A stretch of 64,000 nt of DNA from an uncultured Candidatus Melainabacteria bacterium (GTDB taxonomy: Bacteria; Cyanobacteriota; Vampirovibrionia; Gastranaerophilales; Gastranaerophilaceae). A model generated the notes under the pieces. That model was given only the letters and a program-made list of their open reading frames with translations, did no database searches and was not told the origin of the DNA. The position numbers were made by a program, and so were the translations under genes. The stretch lies in contig CAKVGS010000001.1 in the NCBI GenBank assembly GCA_934747335.1, forward strand, positions 1 through 64,000. The letters are read 5' to 3'. This document shows, piece after piece, positions 34,155 through 42,337 of the stretch (position 1 is the stretch's first letter; each line of letters begins with the position of its first letter).

Positions 34155-34889
34155 ATGTCAGTTTATTCATTTAAAATAACTAAAGGAAAGTACATATTGT
34201 CTTTGTCAACTTCTGACAAGGAACTTGTTGAAGAACAATTTGCGCTTTGGGTAAGAAAAGCGTCCGAATATGTTCAGAAGCATAAAGTTCAGCAGTGCAA
34301 AGATATGGTTAGCAATCAAATTAACACTGAAAAAGAAATTACTCAGAAAAAAATTGACGAGCAACTTAGAAGAATGCCAAAGGCTGAACCTGTTGAAGAA
34401 CAGCCTGTGAAGGAAGCTTCAAGAGAAGAAAAAAGCAAAAATTTAGATATTTTCTATGCTCCGCCTAAAAAAGAAGAAGAATACAAAACAACTATCAACA
34501 ATTCAGTTAATGAAGGCGGTGTGTTCGACAATATTTTAGAAAAATCAATTAACACACCTCAAACGGAATTATCATTTAAGCCAAGTCCATCTATTAAAAA
34601 GGACAATGCGTTTTTGAATTTTATAAGCAGTAGAAATGTTGAAAAGAAAATAGATTATTTATTATTAACTGCTTATTATTTCACACAATACGAACAAAAA
34701 CCAAGGTTTACGCTTAAACAATTGAATGCAAAACTTATGCAAAATATTGCGCTGATTATTGATCATAGCGTATTGCAGGAAGCTATTAACCGTGATTATA
34801 TTGAATGTTTACCTGATTTGACAGGTTTAGTTGGGGCTTCTGAATACAGATTAACTGCTTATGGCGAAAAGGTTTTGCTTGATGAGTAA
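34155..34889 (+). CDS. unknown protein with duplicated N-terminal domain and winged-helix-like C-terminus
   Basis: The 244-residue protein begins with the small domain shared with the 34030 product (SVYSFKITKG ... ELVEEQFALW), continues through a charged, low-complexity linker (about 50-150) and ends in an about 85-residue helical domain (KKIDYLLLTAYYFTQYEQKPRFT ... GASEYRLTAYGEKVLL) that looks like a winged helix of the kind found in DNA-binding or protein-interaction modules. It overlaps mnmA by 8 nt, so the three genes from 34030 form an operon. A role in tRNA modification is not implied by sequence. Confidence 0.65.
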   Translation: MSVYSFKITKGKYILSLSTSDKELVEEQFALWVRKASEYVQKHKVQQCKDMVSNQINTEKEITQKKIDEQLRRMPKAEPVEEQPVKEASREEKSKNLDIFYAPPKKEEEYKTTINNSVNEGGVFDNILEKSINTPQTELSFKPSPSIKKDNAFLNFISSRNVEKKIDYLLLTAYYFTQYEQKPRFTLKQLNAKLMQNIALIIDHSVLQEAINRDYIECLPDLTGLVGASEYRLTAYGEKVLLDE

Positions 34890-35919
34890 AGTTGCAGTTG
34901 CACTATCAGGTGGCGTTGATAGCAGTGTTACTGCGTTTTTACTCAAACAAGCGGGATATGAAGTAATTGGAATTACGGCAAATACTACAAATTCTGCTGA
35001 AGCGCAGCAAGTTGTTAAAAATGCAAAATCAGTAGCTGACAAGCTTGAAATTCTGTTTTACGAATTTGATGCGACTCAGATTTTTAGAGAAAAAGTTATA
35101 CAATATTTTGAGGATTCTTATAAATCAGGCGAAACTCCAAATCCTTGTATTATGTGCAACAAATACATGAAGTGGGGTGCACTTTTTGATTATGCAACAC
35201 AAGAGTTGGGTGCGGATTTTGTTGCAACAGGTCATTATGCAAATATAAAAGAAGAAAACGGTTTTTATAAATTGTATCCGGCTTCTGATGAGCATAAAGA
35301 CCAATTATATTTCTTGTTTTTGCTTGGACAGGATAGATTAAAGAAAACGTTATTTCCACTTTCCAAATACAAAAAAGACGAAGTAAGAAAAATTGCATTT
35401 GAGAATGATTTGCCGAGCAAGTCCTCTAAAGAAAGTCAAGATATTTGTTTTATCCAAGCGCCGATGACAACTAAAAAATATTTGAACAATTTGTTTGAAC
35501 CAAAAGACGGATTATTTTTAGAAGAGGGAACTAACAAGGTTCTAGGCAAACATACAGGATTTTGGCAGTATACAATAGGGCAAAGAAAAGGAATTGGACT
35601 TGCTGCTGCTGAAGCTCTATATGTTACAAAAATTGATGCTGAAAAAAATGTTGTTTACGTTGGATATAAAGATAAGTTGTTTTCTAAATCATTAGTTTTA
35701 GAAAATGTCAACTGGAGTTATCCTCAAGCAGAAAAAGAGTTTGAAGCGTTGGTAAAAATTCGATATAATATGAAAGCTGTGCCTGCAATCGTAAAAATAA
35801 AAAATGATTGCACTGAAATTGAATTTTTAGAAGAAGTTTCTGCTGTCGCAAAAGGTCAGGCATGCGTAATTTATTCTAAAAAAGACGGACATTTATTGGG
35901 CGGTGCGTTCGTTAAATAA
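34882..35919 (+). CDS. mnmA: tRNA-specific 2-thiouridylase
   Basis: MnmA transfers sulfur to the wobble uridine at position 34 of tRNA-Lys, -Glu and -Gln. The 345-residue protein has the PP-loop SGGVDSS at its N-terminus, the Cys in NPCIMCNKYMKWG and the Cys in ESQDICFI that act in catalysis, and the usual C-terminal beta-barrel. I start at ATG 34882 (MSKVAVALSGG), overlapping the previous gene by 8 nt. An upstream ATG at 34861 would add seven residues not seen in the family. With mnmE in the same window, wobble modification is well represented. Confidence 0.93.
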   Translation: MSKVAVALSGGVDSSVTAFLLKQAGYEVIGITANTTNSAEAQQVVKNAKSVADKLEILFYEFDATQIFREKVIQYFEDSYKSGETPNPCIMCNKYMKWGALFDYATQELGADFVATGHYANIKEENGFYKLYPASDEHKDQLYFLFLLGQDRLKKTLFPLSKYKKDEVRKIAFENDLPSKSSKESQDICFIQAPMTTKKYLNNLFEPKDGLFLEEGTNKVLGKHTGFWQYTIGQRKGIGLAAAEALYVTKIDAEKNVVYVGYKDKLFSKSLVLENVNWSYPQAEKEFEALVKIRYNMKAVPAIVKIKNDCTEIEFLEEVSAVAKGQACVIYSKKDGHLLGGAFVK

Positions 35920-35925
35920 GTTATT

Positions 35926-35997
35926 GTTGGGCTGAAAGCCCAACCTACTTTCTATATTTATCGTATTTGGTTCAAAAATTATTTAAAATAATTTTCC
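35926..35997. repeat. class V repeat: GGGCT-GAAA-AGCCC hairpin and AT palindrome
   Basis: TTGTTGGGCTGAAAGCCCAAC forms a compact hairpin; about 40 bases on is AAATTATTTAAAATAATTT. The same pair of elements occurs at 46152-46225. It could serve as terminator for mnmA. Confidence 0.6.
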
Positions 35998-36034
35998 ACT
36001 TTCAATTTCCATTCGACCATTCTATGGTCACAAT

Positions 36035-37033
36035 TTATTCGCCAAAATAATTTCTTAAACCTGAAGTTAGGTTTTTATTTTTACACAATTTTTTTAATTT
36101 AGAAATCGCACGATTTTCAATTTGACGAATTCTTTCTCTGGAAACTCCATAAATTGAGCCAATTTCATCTAATGTTTTTTTATTTCCGTCATTATTTAAG
36201 CCAAATCTCAAAATTAGAACATCGCGTTCTTTTTGACTTAATTGATCAAGCATGTTTTTGATATCATCAAGCATGCTTTCTTGTGAAACAAGAGAATCCG
36301 GCGTAATAGTTGATTCATCTACAATATAATCAATAATTTTGTTAGAATCATCTTTTTGACCTGTTGGTGTATCAATACTAATCGTAGATTGAGTAGATTT
36401 AATAATTGATGTTAATTTTGCAACCGTAATGCCCATTTTATCGGCAATTTCTTGTTTGTTAGGAATTCTGCCGAGTTCTGTTGTTAAATCCATTGTTGCT
36501 TTTTTAATTTTATTTATAGATTCAATTAAGTGAATTGGAAGTCTGATAATACGAGCTTTATCAGCAATAGCTCTTGTGATTGACTGTTGAATCCACCAAG
36601 TTGCATAAGTTGAGAACTTGTAGCCTTTTGTATAATCAAATTTTTCTGTTGCTTTAATTAAACCCATGTTACCTTCTTGAATTAAATCCAAGAATGAAAG
36701 ACCGCGTCCAATGTACTTTTTAGCGATACTTACAACAAGTCTTAGGTTCGCGTTAATAAGCACTTTTCGTGCAATTTCACTTTGAGTCTCATATATTTTC
36801 TTTGCAACTTCAAGTTCTTCTTGAGCAGAAAGAAGTGGAATTTTACCAATCTGTTGAAGATAAATTCTAACTGAATCGTCTGAATTTACGGTGTTTAAAC
36901 TCTCTTGAGTTTTTGGTTCTTCAATCGCAATTGATTCTTCGTCATCATCTGCAGGCTCGATACTGTTGAAATCCACGCCTTCGTCTGAAATGTCGTCTAC
37001 CATGATATTTAATTTTTCGCTCTTTTTGCTCAT
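36035..37033 (-). CDS. rpoD: principal-type sigma factor (sigma-70 family)
   Basis: The 332-residue protein is a sigma-70 family factor without region 1.1. Region 1.2 is [21 protein letters not shown], region 2 has [27 protein letters not shown] and [17 protein letters not shown], region 3 follows and region 4 ends with the -35-binding [21 protein letters not shown]. It resembles cyanobacterial SigA/group 2 factors. It could be the housekeeping sigma or a group 2 relative; with only this copy in view I lean to the former. I place the start at ATG 37033, behind AAGGAC; the frame would continue into a class I repeat. Confidence 0.9.
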   Translation of the reverse strand: MSKKSEKLNIMVDDISDEGVDFNSIEPADDDEESIAIEEPKTQESLNTVNSDDSVRIYLQQIGKIPLLSAQEELEVAKKIYETQSEIARKVLINANLRLVVSIAKKYIGRGLSFLDLIQEGNMGLIKATEKFDYTKGYKFSTYATWWIQQSITRAIADKARIIRLPIHLIESINKIKKATMDLTTELGRIPNKQEIADKMGITVAKLTSIIKSTQSTISIDTPTGQKDDSNKIIDYIVDESTITPDSLVSQESMLDDIKNMLDQLSQKERDVLILRFGLNNDGNKKTLDEIGSIYGVSRERIRQIENRAISKLKKLCKNKNLTSGLRNYFGE

Positions 37034-37061
37034 CTTATTGTCCTTTTTGTTGTTTTGGGGA

Positions 37062-37198
37062 AGACCCCTCACCCGAAAATCTAAGTTTCGCAAGGCTCAA
37101 CTTGATTTTCTACCCTCTCTCTTGACCGATTCACGTTAAACGAGTGCGTTTACGCTTTCACTCTCTGTTCACCGGTCGCTCCCGCAAGGGGCGAGGGG
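37062..37198. repeat. class I composite repeat with inner hairpin
   Basis: CCCCTCACCC at the left, then the inner hairpin GAAAATC...AAGTT (37074-37086) with AACTTGATTTTC (37099-37110), then a CCCTCTCTCTT segment and finally CGCTCCCGCAAGGGGCGAGGGG. Compared with the copy at 10078-10113 the inner stem differs at two base pairs, both compensated. Confidence 0.8.
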
Positions 37199-37206
37199 AT
37201 ACACGC

Positions 37207-37953
37207 TTAACGTGCTTGTTTAGTTTTCACTTGTTGTTTGACAGCTTCAAACAATATTATTGCTGCTGCGTTTGAAACATTCAGAGAGTTAAAATCTGTC
37301 AACATTGGAATTTTGATTTTGAAATCCGAAAGTTTCAGCAATGAACGTGAGATTCCGGCATGCTCTGCACCCATAATCAGCGCAAAATTCATGTCTTTGT
37401 AATCCACATCAAAATAATTATCTTTTGCATGATGGTCAGATGCAATTACCCAATAGTTGTTTTCTTTTAGTTTTTGAACCGCACCAACCAGGCTGTTGAC
37501 TTTAATTATTGATATGTGGTTAACTGCGCCGGCACTTGTTTTTTCTACCGTTGAGTTTATTAAAACTCCTCTGCGTGAAGGAAGGATAATTCCTTTGACA
37601 CCCGCACAAACACAAGAACGAATTATCGCGCCGACGTTGTGAGAATCTTCCACTCCATCCAATATTACTACATTTCCACCTGTTTTTTCAATAAAGTCGT
37701 CCAAATCAGTGTATTTTACAGGTGAAATCTGTGCGATTACGCCTTGATGTCTGCCTTCAGGCTCAAGTTGATTAAGCTTTTGAGGTGCTACAAATTGGAA
37801 CACAATACCGTTTTTTTGCGCAAGTTCTTTTATGCGTTCAATTTTAACATCGCTTCTTGCGCTATTTGAAATAAGAATTTTGTTAAATTCTCTTTCACCT
37901 GCTTCCAAAGCTTCAATAACGGCATTTTTACCATAAATAATAGTGCTTTCCAT
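37207..37953 (-). CDS. rlmB: 23S rRNA/tRNA 2'-O-ribose methyltransferase, TrmH/RlmB family
   Basis: The 248-residue SPOUT enzyme methylates a ribose 2'-OH; the best match in style is RlmB (23S rRNA G2251). An N-terminal substrate-binding domain (IYGKNAVIEALEAG, about 5-18) precedes the catalytic part: LDGVEDSHNVGAIIRS (motif 1), MGAEHAGISR (motif 2) and SLNVSNAAAI (motif 3, forming the knot that binds SAM). It overlaps nadA by one nucleotide (TAATG), so the two are cotranscribed. Confidence 0.9.
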   Translation of the reverse strand: MESTIIYGKNAVIEALEAGEREFNKILISNSARSDVKIERIKELAQKNGIVFQFVAPQKLNQLEPEGRHQGVIAQISPVKYTDLDDFIEKTGGNVVILDGVEDSHNVGAIIRSCVCAGVKGIILPSRRGVLINSTVEKTSAGAVNHISIIKVNSLVGAVQKLKENNYWVIASDHHAKDNYFDVDYKDMNFALIMGAEHAGISRSLLKLSDFKIKIPMLTDFNSLNVSNAAAIILFEAVKQQVKTKQAR

Positions 37954-38861
37954 TATTTTGACACCTTCAACATTCTTTCTATACAGCCTGCACTTGCTTT
38001 ACGAACTTCTTCATCTAAAGTTATTTCGTTTGTTTCATTCTCTAAAGAATGAAGAATTTCTTCTAAAGTCGTAAGCTTCATACTTTCACACAACATATTA
38101 TCTCTGATAAGAATAAATTCTTTTTCGGGATAATCACGTTTAAGCCTATCCACAACGCCTTTTTCGGTCACGATAACAAATTGTTTGTGGTCGCTATTCT
38201 TTACATAATTAATTATACCACTTGTACTGCCTACATAATCACCCAAATGGCTTACTTTTGGTTTGCATTCAGGGTGAATAAGAATTTTTGCGTTCGGATA
38301 ATTCTTTCTTGCAAGCTCAATATCTTCTACTGTTATATTATTATGAACAGGGCAATTGCCGTCATAGGCAATAACTTCAACGCCTTTAAGTTGACTCTCA
38401 ACCCATTTGCCAAGATTTGCATCAGGAACAAAAAGGACTTGAGGAGCATTAAGACTTTTTACGATTTCTAACGCATTTGAGCTTGTACAACAAATATCAC
38501 ATTCGGCTTTAACTTCAGCTGTCGAATTTATATAACAAACGACAGGCAAGTTTGGATGTTTTTGTTTGAATTCAACCATTTGTTCATGGTTAATCATGTC
38601 AGCCATCAAACATCCTGCCTTAACATTTGGTAACAAAACTTTTTTGTCAGGAGAAATTATTTTGGCAGTTTGTGCCATAAAATATACGCCTGCAAAAACT
38701 ATAATGTCAGCATTTGTTTCTTTAGCCATTTGGCTTAAGTACAAAGAATCACCGACAAAATCGGCTACTTCATCAATCTCAATGTTTTGGTAACTGTGTG
38801 CCAAAATAATTGCATTTTTCTCTTCTTTTAATTTTTTGATTTTTTCTACTATGTTTTTCAT
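37953..38861 (-). CDS. nadA: quinolinate synthase A
   Basis: NadA condenses iminoaspartate with dihydroxyacetone phosphate to quinolinate, the precursor of NAD, using a [4Fe-4S] cluster. The 302-residue protein has ILAHSYQNIEIDEVADFVGDS, the cluster cysteines in VKAGCLMADM, SHLGDYVGSTSG context and ASAGCIERM, and the catalytic LCESMKLTTLEEI region. Length is normal. nadB and nadC are not in the window; nadK lies at 60574. It is divergent from pilMN, with a short shared promoter region (38862-38927). Confidence 0.95.
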   Translation of the reverse strand: MKNIVEKIKKLKEEKNAIILAHSYQNIEIDEVADFVGDSLYLSQMAKETNADIIVFAGVYFMAQTAKIISPDKKVLLPNVKAGCLMADMINHEQMVEFKQKHPNLPVVCYINSTAEVKAECDICCTSSNALEIVKSLNAPQVLFVPDANLGKWVESQLKGVEVIAYDGNCPVHNNITVEDIELARKNYPNAKILIHPECKPKVSHLGDYVGSTSGIINYVKNSDHKQFVIVTEKGVVDRLKRDYPEKEFILIRDNMLCESMKLTTLEEILHSLENETNEITLDEEVRKASAGCIERMLKVSK

Positions 38862-38927
38862 CTATTTACCCGAGTATACAAAATTTAAGTTTTATTGTAC
38901 AATAAAAAAAAATAGGATGAAATAGGC

Positions 38928-40583
38928 ATGGAATTATTTAAGAAGAGTGTTGTAATTGGTGTTTCCGTTACTCCCGAGGTTGGTTTGGAAGTAGCGCAGA
39001 TTGATTTTGCGACAAGAACTGTCCTCAAATATGCAGTAAGACCGTTAGAATATGATATAAACCGTAGAGATATCGCTGATTTAGATATCTTTAAAGAAAC
39101 ATTAAGAGATATGATGGATGAACTTGAAATCCCAAAGGGTGCATCTATTGTATTGAATCTCCCAACGGTAGTTTTTAAGGTGAATGATTATCCTGCGGCT
39201 TTGGATGAAGATCAAATCAGTAATGCTATTGAAGAAGAATTAGCAGAACACTTTATTTTTAAAAACAACGACCCATGTATTTCTGCAACGGCACTTCCTA
39301 ATTCGACTATTCAATTCAATAAGGTTGCATATACGGCAGCTCAAAGAACAACTATTGTTGAATTGGTAATGGCAATAAAAGACCTTGGCTACAAGACTTT
39401 AGCGATTGATACGTCCGTTAACTCTACATTTAATGCCCTAATGTTAAAAGACAGAGTAAATGTAGAAGGCGATGTTTCTTGGGTATTATTAATTGTTGAA
39501 AATAATTGTTGCCGAGTATTGCCAATGAGCGGTAATAATTATGTAGATGCTTTTGAAGAACGTATTAGTATTGGTGAGGTTTTGGGTGATGCAGAAAACT
39601 ATTCAACAGTTATTTCTGCAGTTTCACCATTATTGAAAAACTTGCCGTCACAATATTTGTGCGTAGTTTCAAAAACTAATGTAATTAGCGCTGAAGTATT
39701 GGCAAGTAAATTAAATTATTCTGCTCCAATAATCCATCAGGAAGCAAATTCATTCTCTAATGAAGCTCTCTTGGATTTGTCACCGTCAATAGATGAATCT
39801 TTAGCAACTAAGATTTCTTTTGATGTAATCGGTGCTGCAATTTATAGAGAATTTGCTCCTTTTAGTGGCGCTCACTTCAACTTGTTTAACAAATCTTTGG
39901 GTGAAATTTATTTGGAAGAACAACCTCCGGAATTTGTTATTGCAGGTCGTAGAATTGTTTTATCAATTGAAAATCTTATTAAAATATTTGTAGTTCTTGC
40001 TGTTTTGGTATTAGTACCAGCTGTAATAGGCTTGATATATTTAGATACTTCAATTAAATCAGAACAAAATACTGTTGAAGATTTGGACAGAAAAATTGAG
40101 CAAATAAATAAATTCTTGAAAGATAATGAAAATGTATCTGCGGATTTGTTTGATGAGGGTGATGAAATAAGAGCAGGATTGGAACATAATAAAAATATCT
40201 ATTCTTATTACACTATTATTGGTACAGAAATTCCTAAAAAATTGTGGTTAACTCATGTTAAATTTGCGGATAAAACTACAATTGAAGGTCAAGCTGATAA
40301 TTTGGAAAGTGTCTATGCTTTCTTTAGAAGTATAAAAGATTATAATCCTGAGTCTGATATTAAGTTACAGAAATTAGGTTTGGCTTCAAGTTCTCAACCT
40401 CAGGTGTTAGATGATTCAAATCCTGATTTCGAAGCAGATTCAATACTAACTTCTTTGAATGCGGATTTCTACGAATTCAGAATTTCTAACGAACCTGAAG
40501 TTAAAAAAGAAGATTTGAAGAAGAATGACCAAAAAGATGCAAGCGGAAATGCTTTGCCGGATTTGGAACCGATAAAAGAATAA
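38928..40583 (+). CDS. fused PilM-PilN-like type IV pilus assembly protein
   Basis: Residues 1-330 have the actin-like PilM style (VVIGVSVTPEVGLEVAQIDF, then DYPAALDEDQISNAIEEELAEHF and ASVT-like core strands). Residues about 345-500 follow the PilN plan: a single membrane helix (about 351-372), a coiled coil (QNTVEDLDRKIEQINKFL) and a ferredoxin-like domain (KKLWLTHVKFADKTTIEGQADNLESVYAFFRSI). Normally PilM and PilN are separate proteins that bind each other at the inner membrane; here they are joined. The acidic, Lys-rich tail is extra. It is followed 16 nt later by a PilO-like gene. AGGATG precedes the start. Confidence 0.75.
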   Translation: MELFKKSVVIGVSVTPEVGLEVAQIDFATRTVLKYAVRPLEYDINRRDIADLDIFKETLRDMMDELEIPKGASIVLNLPTVVFKVNDYPAALDEDQISNAIEEELAEHFIFKNNDPCISATALPNSTIQFNKVAYTAAQRTTIVELVMAIKDLGYKTLAIDTSVNSTFNALMLKDRVNVEGDVSWVLLIVENNCCRVLPMSGNNYVDAFEERISIGEVLGDAENYSTVISAVSPLLKNLPSQYLCVVSKTNVISAEVLASKLNYSAPIIHQEANSFSNEALLDLSPSIDESLATKISFDVIGAAIYREFAPFSGAHFNLFNKSLGEIYLEEQPPEFVIAGRRIVLSIENLIKIFVVLAVLVLVPAVIGLIYLDTSIKSEQNTVEDLDRKIEQINKFLKDNENVSADLFDEGDEIRAGLEHNKNIYSYYTIIGTEIPKKLWLTHVKFADKTTIEGQADNLESVYAFFRSIKDYNPESDIKLQKLGLASSSQPQVLDDSNPDFEADSILTSLNADFYEFRISNEPEVKKEDLKKNDQKDASGNALPDLEPIKE

Positions 40584-40599
40584 AAACAAAGGTATAAAT

Positions 40600-41250
40600 A
40601 TGGAAAAATATAAAAGATATTATGGCGTTATAGGTTTTTGCATCGCGGTTGCATTGCTTATTTTTGTTGTGTCAAGAGTTGTAGCACCAAAAGTTACAGA
40701 ACTAAATAGCCTAAAATCTGATATAGAACAAAAACAAGGACAGGTTAGCGAATTAGAAAACAAACTTAGTATCGTTAAGCAAAAAATTAAAAGAATTAAA
40801 AACTCCATCATATCTTCTCAGAAAAAGGTGTATTCTCCAATAGAATCTGATTTGGGTAATGAAACATTGTTCTTTACTCTTTATAATGATGTAATCGAAA
40901 TGATTCATGCTAATTCAGTTAAGATTAAATCTATTGATTATACGTATAATCCTGAAACAGATGCTTTTGTAAAATTTGGTAAAGATATCTATTTTGTATG
41001 TGATGTGAATATGGAATTGGTTTCCAACTATGTAAATTTAGGTAAATTTATCCAAGATTTATATCAATATCCTTATTATATAAAAATAAACGAAATTGAA
41101 ATCAAACCTTACGCAAAAGATAAAAAGATTTTAATTACAAATTTGAGTTTAAGATTATATGCACATACAGAGCCTGAAACGGATGTGACAGATTCTCAAG
41201 GTGCTGATAATTTACCTTTGAACGGTGCGGATACAAGTTTACCTCAATAA
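40600..41250 (+). CDS. PilO-like type IV pilus alignment protein
   Basis: The 216-residue protein has an N-terminal membrane helix (about 8-30), a coiled coil (about 35-75: NSLKSDIEQKQGQVSELENK) and a C-terminal ferredoxin-like domain (NYVNLGKFIQDLYQYPYYIKINEIEI), the PilO layout. PilO and PilN form the inner-membrane ring linking the pilus motor to the outer-membrane secretin. No PilP or PilQ gene follows; the next gene is a tRNA. A pilin-like protein is encoded at 49098. Assignment rests on fold pattern and its place next to pilMN. Confidence 0.7.
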   Translation: MEKYKRYYGVIGFCIAVALLIFVVSRVVAPKVTELNSLKSDIEQKQGQVSELENKLSIVKQKIKRIKNSIISSQKKVYSPIESDLGNETLFFTLYNDVIEMIHANSVKIKSIDYTYNPETDAFVKFGKDIYFVCDVNMELVSNYVNLGKFIQDLYQYPYYIKINEIEIKPYAKDKKILITNLSLRLYAHTEPETDVTDSQGADNLPLNGADTSLPQ

Positions 41251-41270
41251 AATATTTTTGAATTTAACTC

Positions 41271-41299
41271 TTGAAAAATAATTTTCTTTGAGTTATGAT
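41271..41299 (+). promoter_or_regulatory. tRNA-Gly promoter
   Basis: TTGAAA (41271-41276), 17 nt, TATGAT (41294-41299); predicted start about 36 nt before the tRNA. Confidence 0.6.
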
Positions 41300-41341
41300 T
41301 GTACAGGTCGCATTGAGTGACTTGAAAATTGAATGTGGCAT

Positions 41342-41417
41342 GCGGAAGTAGCTCAGTTGGTAGAGTATCTGCCTTCCAAGCAGACTGTCGCGAGTTCGAG
41401 TCTCGTCTTCCGCTCCA
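41342..41417 (+). tRNA. tRNA-Gly (anticodon UCC)
   Basis: A complete cloverleaf: acceptor GCGGAAG (41342-41348) pairs with CTTCCGC (41407-41413), D-arm GCTCAGTTGGTAGAG, anticodon loop CTTCCAA with TCC, T-arm with GTTCGAG, and an encoded CCA (41415-41417). Its 3' end and flank are duplicated downstream (see 41412-41641). Confidence 0.97.
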
Positions 41418-41641
41418 TTTTACACTAGATTAGAAATATAAATAGAGTCCTTTGGGGCTCTTTTTCTTTTACATGACTTTAGACGCGGAAGACGAGACTC
41501 CGTCTCTTTCCTCCATTTGCTTATAAAATCATTTTCAAAAATTGTTAAACACCACGGAAAACGTGACATTTAGTCACCTTTTCCTGCACGCAAACGGAGT
41601 CCTTGCTCCATTTTACACTAGATTAGAAATATAAATAGAGT
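41412..41641. repeat. 37-bp direct repeats anchored at the tRNA-Gly 3' end, enclosing an inverted tRNA fragment
   Basis: The 37 bases from 41412 (tRNA end GCTCCA plus flank) recur exactly at 41605-41641. Between them lies GCGGAAGACGAGACTC (41485-41500), the exact inverse of the last 16 tRNA bases (41398-41413). Direct repeats at a tRNA 3' end are the classical scar of site-specific integration, but the enclosed piece is only about 190 bases and contains no gene. Confidence 0.8.
41442..41470 (+). terminator. tRNA-Gly terminator
   Basis: AGAGTCC pairs with GGGCTCT (one G-T pair), followed by TTTTTCTTTT. The duplicate at 41635-41661 has a damaged stem. Confidence 0.75.
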
Positions 41642-41667
41642 TGCGGGGCATCTTTTTCTTTTGAAAA

Positions 41668-41774
41668 GTTAATGGTGCAAAGAATTGCACCCTACATCGT
41701 TTAATAAAAATATGTTTTATATTGAACATATTTTACTTGAAAAAAGTAGGGTGCAATTTTTTGCACCATTAACT
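41668..41774. repeat. class IV nested palindrome
   Basis: Arms of about 28 bases, 41668-41695 and 41746-41774, are near-perfect inverted copies. Each arm is itself a hairpin (GGTGCAA-AGAA-TTGCACC), and the middle (AAAATATGTT/AACATATTTT) is a third palindrome. The right arm reaches into the stop codon of mntP. Confidence 0.85.
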
Positions 41775-42321
41775 AAAAAATAGCTTTAACCCCCAAGAAT
41801 ATCAGCAAAATTCCTGCAAAAATTTCCAAACCTTTTGTTGGTAAATGTTTTAATTTGCCGCCTAGAGCAAATCCTAAAATAGAATTTGCAAAGGTTACAA
41901 AGGCGATTAATATAGCGGGTTTTAATATATGATTACCAAACAACGATAATGTAATTCCTGCTGAAAAAGCATCAATACTTGTTGCAATCCCCACTAACAA
42001 AAGACATTTCAAATCAATGCAAAGCGGCTTTTCTTTGTCTGTATCAAATGCTTCTTTAATAACTTTCAAGCCTAAATAAGTAAATATCAAAAATACAATC
42101 AAGCCGGCATAAGGTTCAATAAACGATTTTACAAAACCTGTCAGATAATAGCCGATTGTTGGCATTATACCTTGAAACAAACCCGTACAAATTGCAAGTG
42201 ACAATGAATTTTTCAAGCGTTTTTTCGTAAAAGTTATTCCATAGGAAAATGATACGACGCATGCGTCGATAGAAAGTGCTATTGCTAGTAGTACTATTGA
42301 GATGTATGACATTTTATTCAC
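41773..42321 (-). CDS. mntP: manganese efflux pump MntP
   Basis: The 182-residue inner-membrane protein has six hydrophobic segments and the two conserved aspartate motifs of MntP: ALSIDACVVSFSYG (about 15-28) and GIATSIDAFSAGITL (about 110-124). It exports Mn2+. No yybP-ykoY manganese riboswitch fits in the 16 bases upstream, and gltB2 lies immediately before it on the same strand, so it may be read through from there. Its 3' end runs into the class IV palindrome. Confidence 0.9.
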   Translation of the reverse strand: MNKMSYISIVLLAIALSIDACVVSFSYGITFTKKRLKNSLSLAICTGLFQGIMPTIGYYLTGFVKSFIEPYAGLIVFLIFTYLGLKVIKEAFDTDKEKPLCIDLKCLLLVGIATSIDAFSAGITLSLFGNHILKPAILIAFVTFANSILGFALGGKLKHLPTKGLEIFAGILLIFLGVKAIF

Positions 42322-42337
42322 TTATTAACTAGATATT

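Noticed and set aside
37034..37093. 20-residue N-terminal extension of the sigma factor
   Set aside because: It reads into a class I repeat, and AAGGAC marks the start at 37033.
41412..41641. Integrative element at tRNA-Gly
   Set aside because: The enclosed 190 bases encode nothing, so only a remnant or duplication is supported, not an element.
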